64,000 nucleotides of DNA from Bombella apis (GTDB taxonomy: Bacteria > Pseudomonadota > Alphaproteobacteria > Acetobacterales > Acetobacteraceae): the NCBI RefSeq assembly GCF_018221685.1, contig NZ_JAGJTM010000005.1, positions 193,501 through 257,500 on the forward strand, given 5' to 3'. Positions 27,402 through 36,720 of this stretch are shown one piece after another (position 1 is the stretch's first letter; each line of letters begins with the position of its first letter). The notes under the pieces were generated by a model. That model was not told the origin of the DNA, made no database searches, and was given only the letters and a program-made list of their open reading frames with translations. A program made the position numbers and the translations under genes.

Positions 27402-29246
27402 TCAGAAGAGCTGGATGTGGGACTTGAAGCCCAGCATGGCGGCATCCTTCAGGACACGCTGCATCCCCGGATGGAAGTAATACTGGAAATCCGGCGCAAA
27501 GGTCACACCCCGCATGACATGGATGCGGTAGGTGGCCTCCAGCGTGCTGCCCCAGCGCTGCACACCATAAGACCCCCACAGAAGCGGCGCCCCGCCACTC
27601 GCATAATAGGCGGTCGCCCCCTCCGGAGCCATCCCATGATCCACCTGGAACCGCTGCGCAGCACGGGTATAGCTGCTGGAACCGGTATAGGAGAAGGAAA
27701 CACCCACCGTATCCAGCGGGCGGGCTGGCCAGAAGCCCGTATCCACAAGACCGAATGCATACATCTTGCCACGCATGGCTGTGGCTGGCTTGTTCCAGTA
27801 TGCATCAAAGAAGGCCACCAGTCCCCCTTCTGGCGTGTCCTGTGTCTTGTTCTTCATGATCATCTGGTCCGCTAGGAACCACATGCTCCAGTTGAAATTG
27901 CGACGGATGCCCGTACCGGGAACCTCATCGCCCACCCCCTGACAGGTCGGGCAGTTGGGGATGGTCATCCGGGTCCGCCATGCATTGCGCCGATTGGGAG
28001 GACTATACACACCAAGATAATGGTCGGACGTATCCGGGGAGAACCCAAATTTGTAGTGACCCGGCAGCTGCTGTTTACCAAACTCAGGCTCCCAGCCAAC
28101 CTCGATCGGTGTCACGACCCCGCTGATGGTCCCGCCATTGAACTTGAACCCGCTACGATTCTGCTGCACGCCATAAATACCGCGCTCGGGAAAATAGACA
28201 CCGACCTGGATGTAGGTACTGTCTGTAGGACGGCCACGAATACGGGCCCCCCAGCTTGACCCCGGATAGGATGACCGTGTGTACGTATCCGTAACGGCCT
28301 TGGGGTTTCCGCAGAAAGCGTTGTTCATGAAGTTACAGTAGATCGGGCTGATGGCGAAGTCCGAATCCATGGACATGCGGCCTGCTGCGATATTCAGCCG
28401 TCCACCCCAGAGAGTCTCCTCCCCGTAGAAATAGACGAGATGGAACGCCACGTTACCACCACCACCATAGATTTCCTGGCTGGGGTTCACATTGTCGCCA
28501 AACATCCTGCTGGCTGGAATACCGTAACGGCCTACGCCAATGACATGGGTCTGGAACCCGGGGATCCCGGCCAGCTTGTACCAGTCAATGTCATTCTCGA
28601 AACCATACTGCCCCGTATTGGAGGACCCCTGCCTCAACCCCAGCCCTTTCCTCGGAGAGGTGATGGCACCAGAAAATTCATTGGTGTTGTCCAGCAGGAC
28701 GACCACACCACGGTCCCGCAGCCACTCATTCCAACGCATTTTCTGGAAGAGTGCTTCTGGCCGGGGCAGCGGCGGCCCATCATTATTGGTCGGATCCCCT
28801 TCATGCAAAGGAATGTTCACGCGCTCGAGCAGCTCACGCCCGTTCTCACCGAACACACCGAATTCTTCCGTCGGATAATTGGAATATGGCCGACGCCGCA
28901 ACCCCATGTCATGGATATAATGGGCCGCCGTCTTCTCGGCATCCACTACCTTCGGTTTCTGCACCACGGATACCTGCTGGACAGGTTTTCCGTCCCGTGT
29001 AAGGATGACCTGTCGCTCTGGTGCTTTCTCTGTCTGCTTTACGACGGCAGGTGTCTGCATGGCATGAGACAGGGCACCCTGGGCCGAATAGAGCAGAGGC
29101 TGACCTGCCCGGCTGCCATCAGCGGCCATCGAAGGCGAAGCCCCAAAAGACATTGCCGCCACGGATGGCAGCAGAACAGAGCAGGCCCCCACACGGGACC
29201 TGTTTAAAAAAATACGCAGAATAGTCAGCATGGAAAACGCTGCCAT
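27402..29246 (-). CDS. oprB: OprB-family carbohydrate porin
   Basis: Outer-membrane sugar porin. From the ATG at 29246 (GGAGAAG eight bases upstream) it has 614 residues, longer than the ~450 of pseudomonad OprB because about 150 residues lie between the leader and the barrel. The leader is hydrophobic and ends near SMAADG. The barrel region shows OprB patterns such as GRYGIPASRMFG, WGGRLNIAAGRMSMDSDF, EVGWEP, GHYKFGFSPDTSD, and the last residue is Phe, as usual for outer-membrane barrels. It should let glucose and other sugars into the periplasm, which fits the exported mutarotase elsewhere in the window. Four cysteines (CNF...CGN, CPTC) are unusual for a porin. Confidence 0.9.
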   Translation of the reverse strand: MAAFSMLTILRIFLNRSRVGACSVLLPSVAAMSFGASPSMAADGSRAGQPLLYSAQGALSHAMQTPAVVKQTEKAPERQVILTRDGKPVQQVSVVQKPKVVDAEKTAAHYIHDMGLRRRPYSNYPTEEFGVFGENGRELLERVNIPLHEGDPTNNDGPPLPRPEALFQKMRWNEWLRDRGVVVLLDNTNEFSGAITSPRKGLGLRQGSSNTGQYGFENDIDWYKLAGIPGFQTHVIGVGRYGIPASRMFGDNVNPSQEIYGGGGNVAFHLVYFYGEETLWGGRLNIAAGRMSMDSDFAISPIYCNFMNNAFCGNPKAVTDTYTRSSYPGSSWGARIRGRPTDSTYIQVGVYFPERGIYGVQQNRSGFKFNGGTISGVVTPIEVGWEPEFGKQQLPGHYKFGFSPDTSDHYLGVYSPPNRRNAWRTRMTIPNCPTCQGVGDEVPGTGIRRNFNWSMWFLADQMIMKNKTQDTPEGGLVAFFDAYWNKPATAMRGKMYAFGLVDTGFWPARPLDTVGVSFSYTGSSSYTRAAQRFQVDHGMAPEGATAYYASGGAPLLWGSYGVQRWGSTLEATYRIHVMRGVTFAPDFQYYFHPGMQRVLKDAAMLGFKSHIQLF

Positions 29247-29345
29247 ATTCCCACTTCTCCCCAACAACTGGCCCGATTGCACAAAACACACCGCAAAAGT
29301 GGCCCCGTCACTTCTTATAGGGAAAATCTGACGAAAAAAAGTAGC

Positions 29346-30191
29346 TCATACAGCCTGCTTGCTCTGAAAGAAATCAAGTGACCTGCTGAGCACATCACGG
29401 CACACCCGCTCGGGACAGCCGGCTGTCTTGAGGATATGTTCCTCCGGACAGAAGGCAAGCATACGCGCCACCCTGCCCATCATGCCAGGGTACAGCCCCA
29501 TATAGGCCTCCACCAGACATTTCTTTGGCAGAACCGCCGTACTGCTACAGGCCGGGGCTGAAGGGCCAAGCTTCAGCAGTGCCAGATTTTCCATGACGAT
29601 GCCACAGATGGCCAGACGCATCTTCTGCAACGCCCGGGCTGACAGGACGTCCATTCCGTACAGCCACGTCACCAGAACATTGACCCAGACACCCAGGGAA
29701 AGCGCTTTGACATCCAGCTTCGTCAGCTCATAAAAGCCGCTGCTGGTCTGGCCGGGCAAGGTATCCACAAACCATGAAGCAAGGTCAAAACAGGCTGCCA
29801 GCCGCCCGATGTTCAACGCTTCTCCTATGGAACAACGCTGGAACATGCTGGCAGGGATGAAAGAAATGACAATCTCATCCACCTCCCGCACCAGGGGAGG
29901 GTGATGACGCAGGATCGAATCATAGACACTGTCATTGCCGCTGCCATCTCCCTGGCCGACAAGACACCGTTTCTCCTGCCCCAGTCCGCCCGTGCCGGGA
30001 AATGGCCATTGCCCCTCGAGAAGGACAGGGAGCATCTGTACACCCATCCCTACAAGCCCTGCGGATTCATGATACCCGGCCAGAAAACGTCTGGCCGGCC
30101 CCGCAACGTGGCCATGCGGCTGAAAAACGGCACCCCGGGCGGTTTCGGCAATGACGCCAATAAGATTCGCCCCCTGTCCCCTCCCTGCCAT
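29346..30191 (-). CDS. Unrecognised 281-residue protein at the end of the chemotaxis operon
   Basis: I do not recognise this protein. The start at 30191 is well supported by GGAGAG about five to seven bases upstream, and the frame is open for 281 codons. The first ~100 residues are glycine-rich and polar; from about 100 on it is predicted to be mostly helical and moderately hydrophobic (VDEIVISFIPASMFQ, LGVWVNVLVTWLYGMDVL) without clear membrane spans or a signal peptide. There are several cysteines, including CPERVC near the C-terminus. It lies 95 bases past the 129-residue gene and may be the last gene of the che operon. A link to chemotaxis rests only on position. Confidence 0.55.
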   Translation of the reverse strand: MAGRGQGANLIGVIAETARGAVFQPHGHVAGPARRFLAGYHESAGLVGMGVQMLPVLLEGQWPFPGTGGLGQEKRCLVGQGDGSGNDSVYDSILRHHPPLVREVDEIVISFIPASMFQRCSIGEALNIGRLAACFDLASWFVDTLPGQTSSGFYELTKLDVKALSLGVWVNVLVTWLYGMDVLSARALQKMRLAICGIVMENLALLKLGPSAPACSSTAVLPKKCLVEAYMGLYPGMMGRVARMLAFCPEEHILKTAGCPERVCRDVLSRSLDFFQSKQAV

Positions 30192-30286
30192 CAGCTCTCT
30201 CCAGATGCTCCGATGCGGCCAGCCACAGCTTGAGGTACCACACCGGATAACCTTGCCCTACTTGGCACATAGAACATAGGTCAGGG

Positions 30287-30676
30287 TCAGAACAAGGTAA
30301 AATTGCCCCTGTCTTCTTTCAGGTCCGCCGTCTGGCCATACCGCAGCATATCCCTTATCTGCGAAAGCTTTACACCCGCCAGAACGGTACCCATCCCATA
30401 ACGGGGATTGCCGATCTCCGGAGCCGCCTGTTCCACCTGCTCCAGCACGGTACGGACGGCTTCAACCTCCTGTGTCAGGGCATCAAGACTCTGGAGCCGT
30501 TCCATCTGCCCGGCATCCAGCTCTCCCGTGCCGACATAATCTGAAACGACATCCTGAACATCCGAGAGCCGACCACAGACATCATCCAGAATGGCCCCCA
30601 GCCTCTTCATCAGCACCGAGGCCCTTATGCTGTCTGCCTCCCCGACAGGCTGGGTTCCTGTATCTTTGGGCATCAT
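30287..30676 (-). CDS. Small helical protein of the chemotaxis operon, function unknown
   Basis: A 129-residue protein with a good ribosome site (GGAGAGAGAAAG) before tandem ATGs. Residues about 15-95 look like two long helices (LMKRLGAILDDVCGRL..., MERLQSLDALTQEVEAV...), a hairpin shape that recalls small response-regulator partners such as CheZ-type proteins, but I see no conserved catalytic motif and do not claim that family. The C-terminus ends with a short aromatic tail, NFTLF. It follows cheD by 48 bases on the same strand, so it is probably co-transcribed with the che genes. Confidence 0.65.
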   Translation of the reverse strand: MMPKDTGTQPVGEADSIRASVLMKRLGAILDDVCGRLSDVQDVVSDYVGTGELDAGQMERLQSLDALTQEVEAVRTVLEQVEQAAPEIGNPRYGMGTVLAGVKLSQIRDMLRYGQTADLKEDRGNFTLF

Positions 30677-30724
30677 CTTTCTCTCTCCATACCGGCCTCT
30701 CCCATCATCACGACCGGTCGCCGG

Positions 30725-31186
30725 TCAGCACAGGTTCTGAAGAACTTTTCCTGTCGTTGGCCAGAAACGGATACGCCGCACCTGGTTGCCACCAAAACTG
30801 TAAGACACACAGCGGATCTCCTCCCGCCGGAAATAATCCAGAAGAAAACCGACATTCTCCTGACCAATGTCACTGGCAATGGACAGCACGGCCGCTCCAC
30901 CAAACGCCTTGCACTGGAAACGCTCCCGCACGCCCCCTGCCTTCATGAGCCCGGTTTCCAGCCCTTTCATGGCGTTTACCCCGTACAGATAGGCAGCTGC
31001 ATCCATGCTCCCCATGCAGTCCTCTCCGGGCAGAAGGAAATGGTTCATACCCCCTACCCCTGCCTGAAGATCATACATGCAGACTGAAATGCACGACCCC
31101 AGCAACGTGCCGAACACCACGCCGGGGTCATCCGAAATGGCGATTTCGCCCTGGATAACAGTCGTGATCTTCAGCAGGTCCGTCAC
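30725..31186 (-). CDS. cheD: Chemoreceptor glutamine deamidase CheD
   Basis: Deamidates glutamines in chemoreceptor methylation regions and binds CheC or CheY in some species. It has 153 residues, a normal size. The catalytic pair is clear: Cys32 in LLGSCISVCMYD and His49 in GGMNHFLLPG, with the third site in CKAFGGA. Its start overlaps the cheY stop (ATGA). No cheC gene is visible nearby. Confidence 0.93.
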   Translation of the reverse strand: MTDLLKITTVIQGEIAISDDPGVVFGTLLGSCISVCMYDLQAGVGGMNHFLLPGEDCMGSMDAAAYLYGVNAMKGLETGLMKAGGVRERFQCKAFGGAAVLSIASDIGQENVGFLLDYFRREEIRCVSYSFGGNQVRRIRFWPTTGKVLQNLC

Positions 31187-31572
31187 CTGATAGGCCCGAA
31201 AACTTTCTCCAGGGTTTCCTTCAGCTTGGCGACCGTATAGGGCTTGGCCAGAAAATTGTTGACCCCCGCCGCAACGGCCTTCTGCACCAGCCCGGCATTT
31301 GCCTCACCTGTCAGAATGATGAACGCCAGTTTGGCTGTCTTCGGGTTGGAGCGCACGGCCTCCAGCAGGGCCAGCCCATCCATGCCCGGCATGTTGAAAT
31401 CTGAAATCACGAGATGGATGGGGTTGGCCTCCAGATATTCCAGAGCCTCCTTCCCATCCTTACGCTGCACGACCCCTTTGAAGCCGAGCGCCGCCATGTG
31501 GCTGGCCAGAACCTGCCGGATGGAGGCCTGATCATCTACAATTAAAGCGCGAATCTGAGATGCGGACGGCAT
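31183..31572 (-). CDS. cheY: CheY-type single-domain response regulator (second copy)
   Basis: A 129-residue receiver domain. Acidic pocket Asp13-Asp14, phosphorylation site Asp58 in VISDFNMPGMDG, switch Thr88 in ILTGEA, and Lys110 in FLAKPY are all present. It is coupled to cheD by overlap and lies 83 bases after cheB. With two CheY proteins in the operon and no cheZ, one may act as a phosphate sink for the other; which binds the motor cannot be told from sequence. Confidence 0.92.
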   Translation of the reverse strand: MPSASQIRALIVDDQASIRQVLASHMAALGFKGVVQRKDGKEALEYLEANPIHLVISDFNMPGMDGLALLEAVRSNPKTAKLAFIILTGEANAGLVQKAVAAGVNNFLAKPYTVAKLKETLEKVFGPIR

Positions 31573-31655
31573 TTATGAACCTTTCTGCCTTCTGATAATC
31601 ACTCTTTGTCAGGATGGCCTGACATCAGGAACGCCACGTCAGGCGTTCATCTTTC

Positions 31656-32699
31656 CTAGTGCAGGCCCATGGCCAGGCCGGGAATGTCCATCAGGGAGCC
31701 AACCTTTTCCACAGCTCCCAGCTCGGCAGCGACACGAGGCATACCATAGACGACCGAGGAGGCCCTGTCCTGCCCTATGGTCCGTGCCCCGGCCCGCCGC
31801 ATGGCCAGCAACCCTTCTGCACCATCCTGCCCCATGCCTGTCAGGATGATCCCCAGTGAGGTCCTACCTGCCGTCTGGGCAATGGAATGGAAGAGCCTGT
31901 CCACCGATGGCCGATGACCACCAACAGGCTCCCCAGACCGCAACCTTGTGAAAAGCCGTGGGGCATGTCCCTCCAGCACGAGATGGGCCTCCCCACCGGG
32001 AGCAATACGGACCATGCCGGGAGCCAGCATCTCCCCATCCTGCGCCTCGGCAACGGAAAGCTGCGGGATCAGGCTATCCAGACGGGCAGCAAAACTGGAC
32101 GTATAAAGCGAAGGCATATGCTGGCATATGACGATGGGCGGACTCTTGGCCGGGAAGTCTTTTATCACCTCTTCAACAGCTTCCACCCCACCGGTGGAAG
32201 AGCCAATCCCCACCACATCGAACGGTGTCCGCCACGACGCCGTACCGCTGCCTGCGACAGGCTCTGTCCGTACAGGCCGGGGGCCCGGGGTCGCCTGCCG
32301 GTGGCCGGGCTGATAGCGGGCGGCTTCCAGCACGATCTGCCCCAACCCGGCAAAGGCTTCCCCGGCCCCGCCCTGCTTGGGAAAACATTCAAAAGCTCCC
32401 ATCTGGAGAGCCGTGATGGCCGTATTGGCCCCCCGTGTGGTCATGCTGGACACCATCACCACCGGGATCGGCCGCAGCCGCATGATCTTTTCCAGAAACT
32501 GGAGCCCGTTCATGCCCGGCATCTCGATATCCAGCGTGATGACATCAGGCTGGTCGGCGATAATGAGGTCCCGTGCCTCGATGGGGTTCGATGCCATGCC
32601 AATGACATCAATCTCGGGATATTTGAGAAAAGAGCGCCTTATCAGCTCTCTGGCGGTTCTTGAATCATCCACTACAAGAACCTTGACCCGTTCTTTCAT
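31656..32699 (-). CDS. cheB: Chemotaxis protein-glutamate methylesterase CheB
   Basis: Removes methyl groups from chemoreceptor glutamates for adaptation. It has 347 residues: receiver domain (Asp11-Asp12, phosphorylated Asp57 in VITLDIEMPGMNG), a linker rich in Pro and Arg at about 130-158, then the methylesterase domain with Ser168 in GIGSSTGGVEA, His194 in ICQHMP and Asp in ILTGMGQDGAEG. It starts four bases after the cheR stop. Confidence 0.95.
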   Translation of the reverse strand: MKERVKVLVVDDSRTARELIRRSFLKYPEIDVIGMASNPIEARDLIIADQPDVITLDIEMPGMNGLQFLEKIMRLRPIPVVMVSSMTTRGANTAITALQMGAFECFPKQGGAGEAFAGLGQIVLEAARYQPGHRQATPGPRPVRTEPVAGSGTASWRTPFDVVGIGSSTGGVEAVEEVIKDFPAKSPPIVICQHMPSLYTSSFAARLDSLIPQLSVAEAQDGEMLAPGMVRIAPGGEAHLVLEGHAPRLFTRLRSGEPVGGHRPSVDRLFHSIAQTAGRTSLGIILTGMGQDGAEGLLAMRRAGARTIGQDRASSVVYGMPRVAAELGAVEKVGSLMDIPGLAMGLH

Positions 32700-32703
32700 G
32701 GCC

Positions 32704-33546
32704 TCAACCCTTTTTCATGTAGATTGTCGGCGCCACAGCCTCGAGATGGCACTCCCTGATGCAGTCCACCCGCTCGGAATGACCCACATAGAGAAATCCG
32801 CCCGGCACCAGCCGTTCGGCAAGCCGCTTCCACAAGGCATTGCGGGTTTCGTCATCGAAATAGATCACGACATTCCGGCAGAAAATGACATCAAACTGAC
32901 CTTTGAAAGGCCAGTCCCGATTCAGGTTGAGCTGCCGGAACGTGACAAGGCGCCGTATCTCCCGTGCCATGCTGAACTGCGCCATCTCCACGGGTTCCAT
33001 GTAGGCATCCCGCCAGCGCTGCGGCACACTCTGCACCTCCTCGCCGGGGTACTGGCCAATGCGCCCTGTCTCCACCACTGCGTGGTTGATGTCCGTTGCC
33101 AGAATCTTGAGATCCATCCGCAAGGCATCCGGCAGCTCCGCCATGATGGACATAGCCATGCTCCATGGCTCCTGCCCTGTCGAACAGGCTGCCGACCAGA
33201 AACGCCCCCGCCCTCCGGCACGCAGTTTCTGCCCCAGCTGGGGCAGGACATGCGTCTCCAGATGTTCAAAATGACTTTTCTCCCGGAAGAACTGCGTCAC
33301 ATTGGTTGTCAGAACACAGATGAGCTCCTTCAGCTCCTCCTGCCCCTCCCTCATGCTGACGTAATCCAGATAATCACGGAAGGACGCCCGCCCGGTAGCA
33401 CGGATGCGCCGGGACACACGGGAAAACACGAGACTGCGCTTGGAGATGGGCAGACTGATTCCTGCTTCCTGCCGGGCGATCTCCTGCACACGCCGGAAAT
33501 CAGCCTCCGAGTAGGAGAAACCGCCCTGTGGCTCCATGTTCATCAT
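32704..33546 (-). CDS. cheR: Chemotaxis methyltransferase CheR
   Basis: Methylates chemoreceptor glutamates with S-adenosylmethionine. About 280 residues from the ATG at 33546; GGATGAGGGCAGG lies upstream, and an earlier start at 33585 would overlap cheW. The N-terminal helical domain has the RISRRIRATG-like basic stretch, and the SAM domain shows FWSAACSTGQEPWSMAM, ATDIN, DVIFCRNVVIYFD and LYVGHSE. The chemoreceptor of this operon ends with a CheR-binding type pentapeptide, so docking to it is plausible. Confidence 0.95.
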   Translation of the reverse strand: MMNMEPQGGFSYSEADFRRVQEIARQEAGISLPISKRSLVFSRVSRRIRATGRASFRDYLDYVSMREGQEELKELICVLTTNVTQFFREKSHFEHLETHVLPQLGQKLRAGGRGRFWSAACSTGQEPWSMAMSIMAELPDALRMDLKILATDINHAVVETGRIGQYPGEEVQSVPQRWRDAYMEPVEMAQFSMAREIRRLVTFRQLNLNRDWPFKGQFDVIFCRNVVIYFDDETRNALWKRLAERLVPGGFLYVGHSERVDCIRECHLEAVAPTIYMKKG

Positions 33547-33556
33547 CAGCCTGCCC

Positions 33557-34084
33557 TCATCCTGCGGCCGTACCGACGGCCCCATCTCCCAGCAGGCGGG
33601 TCAGAACAGTATCCAGCCGCAGGATGCGGATGACACGCTCCCCAATGCTGACAAGACCACTCAGCTCAGCTGCACCACCATCAACGGAAATGGGCTGTAT
33701 CTCATCCAGGGCAATCTCCGTGATGCCGATCACACTGTCCACAAGCAGCCCGCATGTAGCACGGTTCTGGCCATCCTCAATGATGATGACCACACGCCGC
33801 TCATTGTCGGCCTCCGGCACGGCCCCCAGATAGTTGGCAAGATTGACGACCGTTACGATATTGCCGCGGATATTGATGGCCCCTTCCACATAGGCAGGGC
33901 AATGCGGCAGGTAGGTCGGGTCTTCGAACTCCCTGATTTCCTTGATGCTCAGGATGGGAATGCAGTATCGCTGGTCCCCCACGGTGAAGATGATCATCTG
34001 CTCCCGTCCCCCGGAGGGAAGGGCCGAAGCCCCGTTCACCTGTCCGTCTGTCTGTTTCTTTTCTTCCAGAGACATAAGATCCAT
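33557..34084 (-). CDS. cheW: Chemotaxis coupling protein CheW
   Basis: Scaffold that links chemoreceptors to the CheA kinase. It has 175 residues: an N-terminal tail of about 28 residues followed by a single CheW domain (IIFTVGDQRYCIPILSIKEI, INIRGNIVTVVNLANYLG, GLLVDSVIGITEI). The domain is complete. It sits 23 bases after cheA and 10 before cheR. Confidence 0.94.
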   Translation of the reverse strand: MDLMSLEEKKQTDGQVNGASALPSGGREQMIIFTVGDQRYCIPILSIKEIREFEDPTYLPHCPAYVEGAINIRGNIVTVVNLANYLGAVPEADNERRVVIIIEDGQNRATCGLLVDSVIGITEIALDEIQPISVDGGAAELSGLVSIGERVIRILRLDTVLTRLLGDGAVGTAAG

Positions 34085-34107
34085 GACTTTCTTTCCTGAC
34101 CTGCCTG

Positions 34108-36324
34108 TTATGCTGCCCGCTCTGCGATGGCTTCCAGCGCGCGGGTATCAACACGTTTCGTTGCGGAAACAATCAGTGTTGAAACATCAAGAATGAGAGA
34201 CACGCTGCCATCCCCAAGAATGGTTGCAGCCGAAACACCCTTGATCTGGCGGTAATTCTTCTCGATGCTTTTGATGACAACCTGAGCCTGGTCGCGGACA
34301 CCATCCACCACCAGCGCTGCCCGGGCACCAGCCTCGTTCTCCACGACAAGGACAATCAGCTGCCCCTCTTCCCCGGCACGACCCATGTGATGGGTCTCTT
34401 CCTGCACACTCTCAACCTCCGGGAGGGTCAGCTCGTCTCCCAGATAGATCAGCGGGATGCAGCGCCCCCGCACGGAAACGACATGACTGCCATCCGGAAT
34501 GGTGTACACATCATCCTTCAGCTGCACCGTGACAAGTTCCACAACGGATGATACCGGCACAACCATGGTGGACCCACGGCACTCGATGAGCATCCCATCC
34601 AGCACGGCGAGGGTCAGCGGCAGGCTGAGGGTGAAGAGTGTCCCCTTGCCCTGCGTGCTCTTGATGTTCACACGCCCACCAAGATTCTGGATGGCCTGCT
34701 TGACCACATCCATCCCGACACCCCGCCCCGAAAGGTCGGATACGGTTTCAGCGGTGGAAAAGCCCGGAGCGAAGATCAGCTCGTTGATCTCATTTTCCCC
34801 GAGCGATGCCCCGGAGGGGACAATCCCCCGTTTGATGGCTGTCTGAAGGACACGCTGGGTATTGATCCCACCGCCATCATCCCTGATCTCGATGAGAATG
34901 CGCCCGGAACGGTGACGGGCGGAGAGCCATATCGTACCCTGAGCCGGTTTCCCTGCCGCAAGACGGGCCTGCGGGGTCTCAATCCCGTGGTCCACCGCAT
35001 TGCGCAGCATATGGGTCAGCGGATCCGTCAGGTTTTCGATAAGGGTCCGGTCAACCTCTGTCTCCTCCCCTTCCAGCACGAGCGCCACATCCTTGTCCGC
35101 CAGGCTGCTGGCCTCCCGCACTACACGCTGCATCCGCTGGAACACGTTGCGGACAGGCTGTGCACGGATCGCCATGACGGCTTCCTGAATATCCCGTGTC
35201 AGTGTCTTGATGACAGCCAGCCGCTTGAGCAGTTCCGGGTCATACAAGGCTCCCTCCCGTGTCAGGGCTGATTCAAGAGAGGCCTGGCCAATGACCATCT
35301 CCCCGACCATGTCCATCAACATGCCGATCCGCCCGATATCAACACGGATGGAAGCGTTCTGCTCCCGCTTGCGCCCCGATTTTGCCGGAGCAGCAGGAGC
35401 GGCGGCCTGTGCCTCACTTTCCACGGTCTCGGCAGGCACGGGAACCGCCGGAGCCATCTCCTGGACAGCCGGACTTTCCACAGCATCCGCCTCGACCGTA
35501 TCGTCAGTCTGCTCCTCACGGGCAATCTGAAAATCGCAGACATCACCAACCCAGTCGAAGACGGCCTGGATATCATCCTCGGCCGTGCCGCCCGGGGGTT
35601 CCGGCAGACGGACCGTCCAGCCCAGGCAAGCCTCCTCAGGCGCCAGCTCTGACAGCACGGGCAGGTCCTGCGTGTTGCAGGTTACATCCATGGCCCCGGC
35701 ATCTTCGGCCGGCAGCAGCTCCTTCAGCCCCAGCAGAAGATTCCGGGCGTCATCGCCACGGCTGTACAGTTCAGCCTGTGGCCGGAAGGTCACGACCAGC
35801 TTCGGCCGGGAAGATTCACCGCCCTCTTCGGCTGGCTCATCAAAATCGAAGCCACCCAGATCTACCGTCACAGGGGTAAAATCTTCCGGAACAGGGGTTT
35901 CCCCCACGTCAGAAGCAGCGGGGGCATCCCCCCCTTGACCGATGATCGCCTCCAGCTTGCGGACAGTCTCGTCTATCCGCCCGCCATCAACCTCATCCCC
36001 GGCCTGTTTCGCCTCGGCCACCAGATCACTGAGAAGGTCCATCGCCAGAAAGAACGTCTTGATGATGGCCGGGTCCGGCTCCACCTGACCGGACCGCAGA
36101 CCATCCAACGCACTTTCATAGACATGGGCAAAACGGACGAGACGGTCCAGACCGAAGGACGCCGCTCCACCCTTGATGGAATGTACCGCCCGGAAAATGG
36201 CATTGATGGTTTCCTGACTGGACTCCTCCGCAGAAAGTTCACCCAGCCCGCTTTCCAGCTCGGGGAGCAGCTCATCACATTCCTCAAAGAATATCTTGAG
36301 AATATCATCCATGACGTCGCCCAT
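34108..36324 (-). CDS. cheA: Chemotaxis sensor kinase CheA
   Basis: Autophosphorylating kinase that passes phosphate to CheY and CheB. It has 738 residues from the ATG at 36324; a GTG two codons earlier sits too close to the AAGGGAG ribosome site. Domains: HPt at about 1-110 with His48 in AVHSIKGG; an acidic linker and a response-regulator-binding region; dimerisation helices; the ATP domain with HMLRNAVDHGIE, RDDGGGI and GRGVGMDVV; and a C-terminal CheW-like domain. The stretch rich in Ala, Pro and Glu before the dimerisation helices is a flexible linker. Confidence 0.96.
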   Translation of the reverse strand: MGDVMDDILKIFFEECDELLPELESGLGELSAEESSQETINAIFRAVHSIKGGAASFGLDRLVRFAHVYESALDGLRSGQVEPDPAIIKTFFLAMDLLSDLVAEAKQAGDEVDGGRIDETVRKLEAIIGQGGDAPAASDVGETPVPEDFTPVTVDLGGFDFDEPAEEGGESSRPKLVVTFRPQAELYSRGDDARNLLLGLKELLPAEDAGAMDVTCNTQDLPVLSELAPEEACLGWTVRLPEPPGGTAEDDIQAVFDWVGDVCDFQIAREEQTDDTVEADAVESPAVQEMAPAVPVPAETVESEAQAAAPAAPAKSGRKREQNASIRVDIGRIGMLMDMVGEMVIGQASLESALTREGALYDPELLKRLAVIKTLTRDIQEAVMAIRAQPVRNVFQRMQRVVREASSLADKDVALVLEGEETEVDRTLIENLTDPLTHMLRNAVDHGIETPQARLAAGKPAQGTIWLSARHRSGRILIEIRDDGGGINTQRVLQTAIKRGIVPSGASLGENEINELIFAPGFSTAETVSDLSGRGVGMDVVKQAIQNLGGRVNIKSTQGKGTLFTLSLPLTLAVLDGMLIECRGSTMVVPVSSVVELVTVQLKDDVYTIPDGSHVVSVRGRCIPLIYLGDELTLPEVESVQEETHHMGRAGEEGQLIVLVVENEAGARAALVVDGVRDQAQVVIKSIEKNYRQIKGVSAATILGDGSVSLILDVSTLIVSATKRVDTRALEAIAERAA

Positions 36325-36336
36325 ATCCACGCTCCC

Positions 36337-36720
36337 TTACGCTGTAACCCGCCGGATGGCCCATACGAGCTTCTCGGCATTGAAGGGCTTGGCTATCCAC
36401 CCCGTAGCCCCGAGGGATCTGGCCCGGTTCTTCTTCTCCTCATCCGTTTCGGTCGTCAGGCAGATGATGGGAATACTGGAGAAAGCCTCCAGTTTCCGCA
36501 CCGCCTCGATGAACTGGAAACCGTCCATCCGGGGCATGTTGATGTCCGTGATGATGGCCTGCGGCATGGGGTCCGCCTGCTGCAGCACCTCCAGCCCTTC
36601 AACACCATCACCCCCCTGGATGACATCATAACCGGCCTCACTGAGGGCCTTGCGCAGGACACCCTGCATGGTGCGGGAGTCATCAACCGTCAGGACTCTC
36701 ACCTTCGGTTCATCCGTCAT
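36337..36720 (-). CDS. cheY: CheY-type response regulator
   Basis: A 127-residue receiver from the ATG at 36720, which has AAGGAGAG upstream; the frame is open further back but without support. Residues Asp13-Asp14, Asp59 in IITDINMPRMDG, Thr89-Thr90 in CLTTET and Lys111 in IAKPF form a complete active site. The first gene after the STAS gene, overlapping it by 11 bases, and 12 bases before cheA. Confidence 0.94.
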   Translation of the reverse strand: MTDEPKVRVLTVDDSRTMQGVLRKALSEAGYDVIQGGDGVEGLEVLQQADPMPQAIITDINMPRMDGFQFIEAVRKLEAFSSIPIICLTTETDEEKKNRARSLGATGWIAKPFNAEKLVWAIRRVTA

